From Natrarchaeobius halalkaliphilus (lineage in GTDB: Archaea; Halobacteriota; Halobacteria; Halobacteriales; Natrialbaceae), in the NCBI RefSeq assembly GCF_003841485.1, contig NZ_REFY01000007.1:1-64000 (forward strand): a stretch of DNA of 64,000 nt, given 5' to 3'. Shown here in pieces: positions 61,157-64,000 of the stretch. The position numbers and the translations under genes are program-made. The notes beneath the pieces were generated by a model. That model worked only from the letters and a program-made list of their open reading frames with translations. It was not told the DNA's origin and made no database searches. How positions within the stretch are numbered: the stretch's first letter is position 1; each line of letters starts with the position of its first letter.

Positions 61157-63514
61157 ATGAAAAGGAATGTTTTCTCGCGTCTCGTCCCGTCAGTTATCAG
61201 GCGACGGCTTGGTGTAAAGTTCGCCGTGTCGATTCTGATAGTGTTGCTTGCGATCGGAGCCGCCGGAATGGTCGGATACGCACAGGTCGATCAGACGCTC
61301 GAAACGGAGACACAGGAGACACTCGAGTCCGCAGCGTCCCAGCAGTCCGACGCGATGAACGAGTGGCTCCAGGTCCGCGAGTTCGAAGCACGAATGATAA
61401 GCGAGTACGAAGGAGTGACCGCCGAAGATCCGTCGGCGGTCGAAGCGGCGATCGAACCGCGCCAGGCGTCGCTCGATCGAAGCGGGATCCACGTAATCAA
61501 CGTCGAAGCGGAAACGATCGTCGCCAGCACCTCTCTCGAAAACGGCGCCTCGTTCGACGATCACGACTTCCCGTGGGCACGAGGGAATCTCGATGACGAG
61601 TTCTCCGGTCGAAGCGACGTGTGGATCTCCGATCAGTCCTATCAAGTCCCCGGCGGTGGCCAGACGCACGCCGTTGGCTTCGCTACGGACGTCTCGGGGA
61701 CCAACCGTATCGTCGTCCTGGACGCCTCGCTCGAGTTGCGAAACCAACAACTCGACGACGGGGTCCAGTGGACGTCGTTCGTCAACGCCGACGGCGATCC
61801 GGTTCTGCTCGCAGAAGACGACGCCTCCGACGACTTCGACCGAGATGCGGTCGCCGCAGCCGCCGAAACAGGCGACGGACAGTTCGTCAGGGACGATCCG
61901 GTCCAGGCGTATCAGTCGGTCGACCGGACGGACTGGGTTGCGGTCACGAGCATCCCCGAATCGGAGGCGTTTGCGGTCCAGCAGACGGTCGGAATGAACG
62001 TGCTGTTGATCGTCGCCTCTGCACTCGTCGCGCTCGTGTTCATCGGCGTCGTGCTGGGTCGACAGACCGTGTTCCCGCTCCACCGTCTCCAGTCGAAAGC
62101 TACACAGATGGGATCGGGCGACCTGAACGTCGACCTGACCACATCGCGCGTCGACGAGATTGGCCGGTTCTACGCGGCGTTCGACGATATGCGCGTCTCG
62201 CTGCGCGAGCAGATAGAAAAGACGGAGACCGCACGCGAGGATGCAGAACGCGAGCGAAAGCGCGTCGGCCGACTGAACGACGAACTCGAACACGCGGCGA
62301 CTCAGTACAGTACAGTAATGCAGTCGGCCGCCGCCGGCGATCTCACCGTCCGAATGGACGCCGAAAGCGATAACGACGCGATGGTCGCGATCGCTGCGGA
62401 GTTCAACGAGATGATTACCGAGATCGAATCCACCATCGACCGTCTCAACGCGTTCGCCGCCGAAGTCGCCACCGCATCCGAACGGGTTACCGCCTCGAGC
62501 GAAGAGGTCCGGTCCGCATCTGAACAGGTTGCGCAAGCCACCCAGGAAATCTCGACAGGAGCCGAGCGACAACACGAATCGCTGCAGACGGCAAACCAGG
62601 AGATCGAACAGCTCTCGACGACGACACAACAGATCGCCGCTTCCTCGAATCAGGTGGCCGACATCGCAGCACGGACAGCCGACACCGGCCAACGCGGACG
62701 GCGGGCCGCGACGGCTGCGATCGACGGGATGGACGAGATCGAAACCGACGTCGAGGGAACGGTCTCGGAAATCCGCCAGCTCGAAGACGAGGTTCAACAG
62801 ATCGACGAGTTGATCGACTGGATCAAAGAGATCGCAAAGCAAACGAACATGCTGGCGCTGAACGCCAACATCGAAGCGTCACGGTCCGTAACGAACGAAG
62901 AGGACGGCGGCTTCGGTGCGGTCGCAGAAGAGTTCAAAGAGCTCTCGAACGACGCCAAATACGCTGCCCAACAGGTCGAAACCCGTCTCGAAGCCATTCG
63001 GGAACAGACCGAACGATCCGCAACGGAGGTCACCGAGACCAACGCCGCCGTCGACAGCGCCAGCGAGCGGGTTCAAGACGCCGTCGACGCCCTCGAAGCG
63101 ATCGCCGAATACGCTCGAGAAACCAATGAGGGAGTCCAGGAAATTTCGGCTGCGACCGAAGAGCAAGCCGCGACGACCCAGGAAGTCGTTGCGATCGTCG
63201 ACGACGCAGCGACGATCAGCGACGAAACCACTGCCGAGGCGGAATCCGTAGCCGCTGCCGCCGAAGAACAGACCTCCGCGATGAGCGAAGTGTCGGAATC
63301 TGTCTCCGATCTCTCCGGTCAGGCGACTCAGCTCTCCGAAGCGCTCGATCGGTTCGAAACGGAAACGACGGGTGATGAGATCGAGTCGACGCTTCTGGCG
63401 GAGCCAGGTGCTGAACCCGATATCGACGAGGATCGGGGCGAAAACGGAGGGGAGGGCACGGACGACGGTCCGATGGACGATACTCGAGGAGCCTCCTTCG
63501 AATTCGACCAGTAA
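61157..63514 (+). CDS. Methyl-accepting chemotaxis transducer (Htr type)
   Basis: A 785-residue membrane transducer: TM1 (~22-42, FAVSILIVLLAIGAAGMVG), an extracellular Cache-like sensor (~43-285), TM2 (~287-307, LLIVASALVALVFIGVVLG), a HAMP domain (~308-360, HRLQSKATQMGSGDLNVDL), a second HAMP-like linker, and the MCP signalling domain. The CheA/CheW-contact hairpin EIAKQTNMLALNANIEASR is intact. A D/E-rich tail follows. The extracellular sensor should bind a ligand directly; what it is cannot be told, although chitin-derived sugars are a fair guess from the neighbourhood. A TATA-like CATTTATAG lies ~51 bp before the ATG. Confidence 0.92.
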   Translation: MKRNVFSRLVPSVIRRRLGVKFAVSILIVLLAIGAAGMVGYAQVDQTLETETQETLESAASQQSDAMNEWLQVREFEARMISEYEGVTAEDPSAVEAAIEPRQASLDRSGIHVINVEAETIVASTSLENGASFDDHDFPWARGNLDDEFSGRSDVWISDQSYQVPGGGQTHAVGFATDVSGTNRIVVLDASLELRNQQLDDGVQWTSFVNADGDPVLLAEDDASDDFDRDAVAAAAETGDGQFVRDDPVQAYQSVDRTDWVAVTSIPESEAFAVQQTVGMNVLLIVASALVALVFIGVVLGRQTVFPLHRLQSKATQMGSGDLNVDLTTSRVDEIGRFYAAFDDMRVSLREQIEKTETAREDAERERKRVGRLNDELEHAATQYSTVMQSAAAGDLTVRMDAESDNDAMVAIAAEFNEMITEIESTIDRLNAFAAEVATASERVTASSEEVRSASEQVAQATQEISTGAERQHESLQTANQEIEQLSTTTQQIAASSNQVADIAARTADTGQRGRRAATAAIDGMDEIETDVEGTVSEIRQLEDEVQQIDELIDWIKEIAKQTNMLALNANIEASRSVTNEEDGGFGAVAEEFKELSNDAKYAAQQVETRLEAIREQTERSATEVTETNAAVDSASERVQDAVDALEAIAEYARETNEGVQEISAATEEQAATTQEVVAIVDDAATISDETTAEAESVAAAAEEQTSAMSEVSESVSDLSGQATQLSEALDRFETETTGDEIESTLLAEPGAEPDIDEDRGENGGEGTDDGPMDDTRGASFEFDQ

Positions 63515-63539
63515 CCGACTTCCCAGCGGATCGGTTATT

Positions 63540-64000
63540 TCACTGACGCTCGAGGTGCGTGCGAACGCGATCGACGACGTAGTCGCGTTCGCCGTCCTCG
63601 AGACACATCGGATTGATCGTCACGACGGCTTCGTCCAGGCGGTCCGCACCGACGAATATTCGCGGGGACTCCGATCGAAGCCCGCGGACCAGTTCCGTCG
63701 CAGAGCAGGCGGCTGTATCGGAATCCACGTGCACTTCGACCTCAGATGCAACCGAGGTATCACCGCCCGCAACGAGTCTCGTCTCGACGCCATCGACGGA
63801 TTCGATCGCCTTCGAGATGTATTCGGCGTCGCTGTACCACCGGTCCCGAAGCGCGTTCGGATCACTGTCGAGGAAGGACTCGAGGGCGACGATGAGGCCG
63901 ACGAGTTCTTCCTTTCCGACTTTCATCGGCCGGCCGATTCCCTGGCGGGGCACGCCATCGATCTCCTCGAGATCGATCAACTGCTCCGGCGGTTCCCAGA
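63540..64000 (-). CDS. SelA-like PLP-dependent enzyme, C-terminal part (partial)
   Basis: The last ~153 residues of a paralogue of the PLP enzyme at 25703-26974; the N-terminal part, including the cofactor lysine, is beyond the right edge. Shared blocks include GVPRQGIGRPMKVGKEELVG, VFVGADRLDE-like IFVGADRLDEAVV and NPMCLEDGE. In the first 131 bp inside the window (63870-64000) the DNA differs from 26078-26208 at only about six positions, while the rest is well diverged. It is convergent with the chemotaxis transducer gene. As its genomic context is missing, only the family can be stated. Confidence 0.82.
   Translation of the reverse strand, partial: WEPPEQLIDLEEIDGVPRQGIGRPMKVGKEELVGLIVALESFLDSDPNALRDRWYSDAEYISKAIESVDGVETRLVAGGDTSVASEVEVHVDSDTAACSATELVRGLRSESPRIFVGADRLDEAVVTINPMCLEDGERDYVVDRVRTHLERQ

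Noticed and set aside
1-64000. CRISPR arrays, tRNA and rRNA genes
   Set aside because: I found no regularly spaced direct repeats with spacers and no cloverleaf or rRNA-like sequence on either strand by reading; a tRNA scan was not possible.

Overview
This 64 kb window comes from an extremely halophilic archaeon (class Halobacteria). The evidence is high GC with CTCGAG-rich coding sequence, strongly acidic predicted proteins, Tat signal peptides on nearly all exported proteins, TATA-box promoters often 25-35 bp from a leaderless start codon, and families typical of haloarchaea (DUF4870, Haloferax-type glucose dehydrogenase, HAMP/MCP transducers). The density of secreted chitinases points to a chitin-degrading natronoarchaeal or natrialbalean lineage such as Natrarchaeobius. 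That assignment is inference from gene content only.

Layout. 0-2 kb: the end of a chemotaxis transducer and an MFS transporter. 1.9-4.7 kb: a TnpB (IS200/IS605-type) element with an omega-RNA-like right end, facing the right end of a second, decayed tnpB, followed by a RelE-type toxin-antitoxin pair. 4.7-11 kb: small membrane proteins and a hydantoinase / enolase-superfamily / carbamoylase group. 11-12.6 kb: VapBC and a PIN/UPF0175 pair. 12.8-20 kb: signalling and housekeeping genes, including a multi-PAS histidine kinase broken by a frameshift. 20-24 kb: an AT-richer accessory patch with a solo IS right end, a frameshifted PIN toxin with its antitoxin, a ParA partition pair with iteron-like repeats, and a universal stress protein.

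24-35 kb looks like a catabolic island: a Zn glucose-dehydrogenase-family enzyme, RidA, a SelA-like PLP enzyme, an IclR regulator, a PIG-L/LmbE deacetylase, a galactonate-dehydratase-like enolase-superfamily enzyme and a complete sugar ABC importer. 35.6-50.1 kb is an array of seven secreted chitin-binding proteins. All share Tat signal - CBM5/12 (one or two) - acidic linker - PKD. Three carry a classical GH18 domain (DGxDxDWE), three a compact GH18-like domain (LDIDDE), and one a 365-residue domain I do not recognise. The array is interrupted by a winged-helix gene pair and an IS left-end remnant. 50.3-59.5 kb is a seven-gene minus-strand operon: peptide-type ABC importer, a TIM-barrel-like protein and a cytoplasmic GH9 enzyme. 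The window ends with a HEAT-repeat protein, a small membrane protein, a complete chemotaxis transducer and the C-terminal part of a second SelA-like gene.

How it may fit together (inference): secreted chitinases release chito-oligosaccharides; the Opp-type importer brings them in; GH9 and perhaps the TIM-barrel protein cleave them; LmbE deacetylates; the glucose-dehydrogenase-family enzyme oxidises glucosamine to glucosaminate; the SelA-like PLP enzyme, with RidA removing the reactive imine/enamine, yields 2-keto-3-deoxygluconate for the haloarchaeal Entner-Doudoroff route. No nagA, nagB or GlcNAc kinase is visible in the window.
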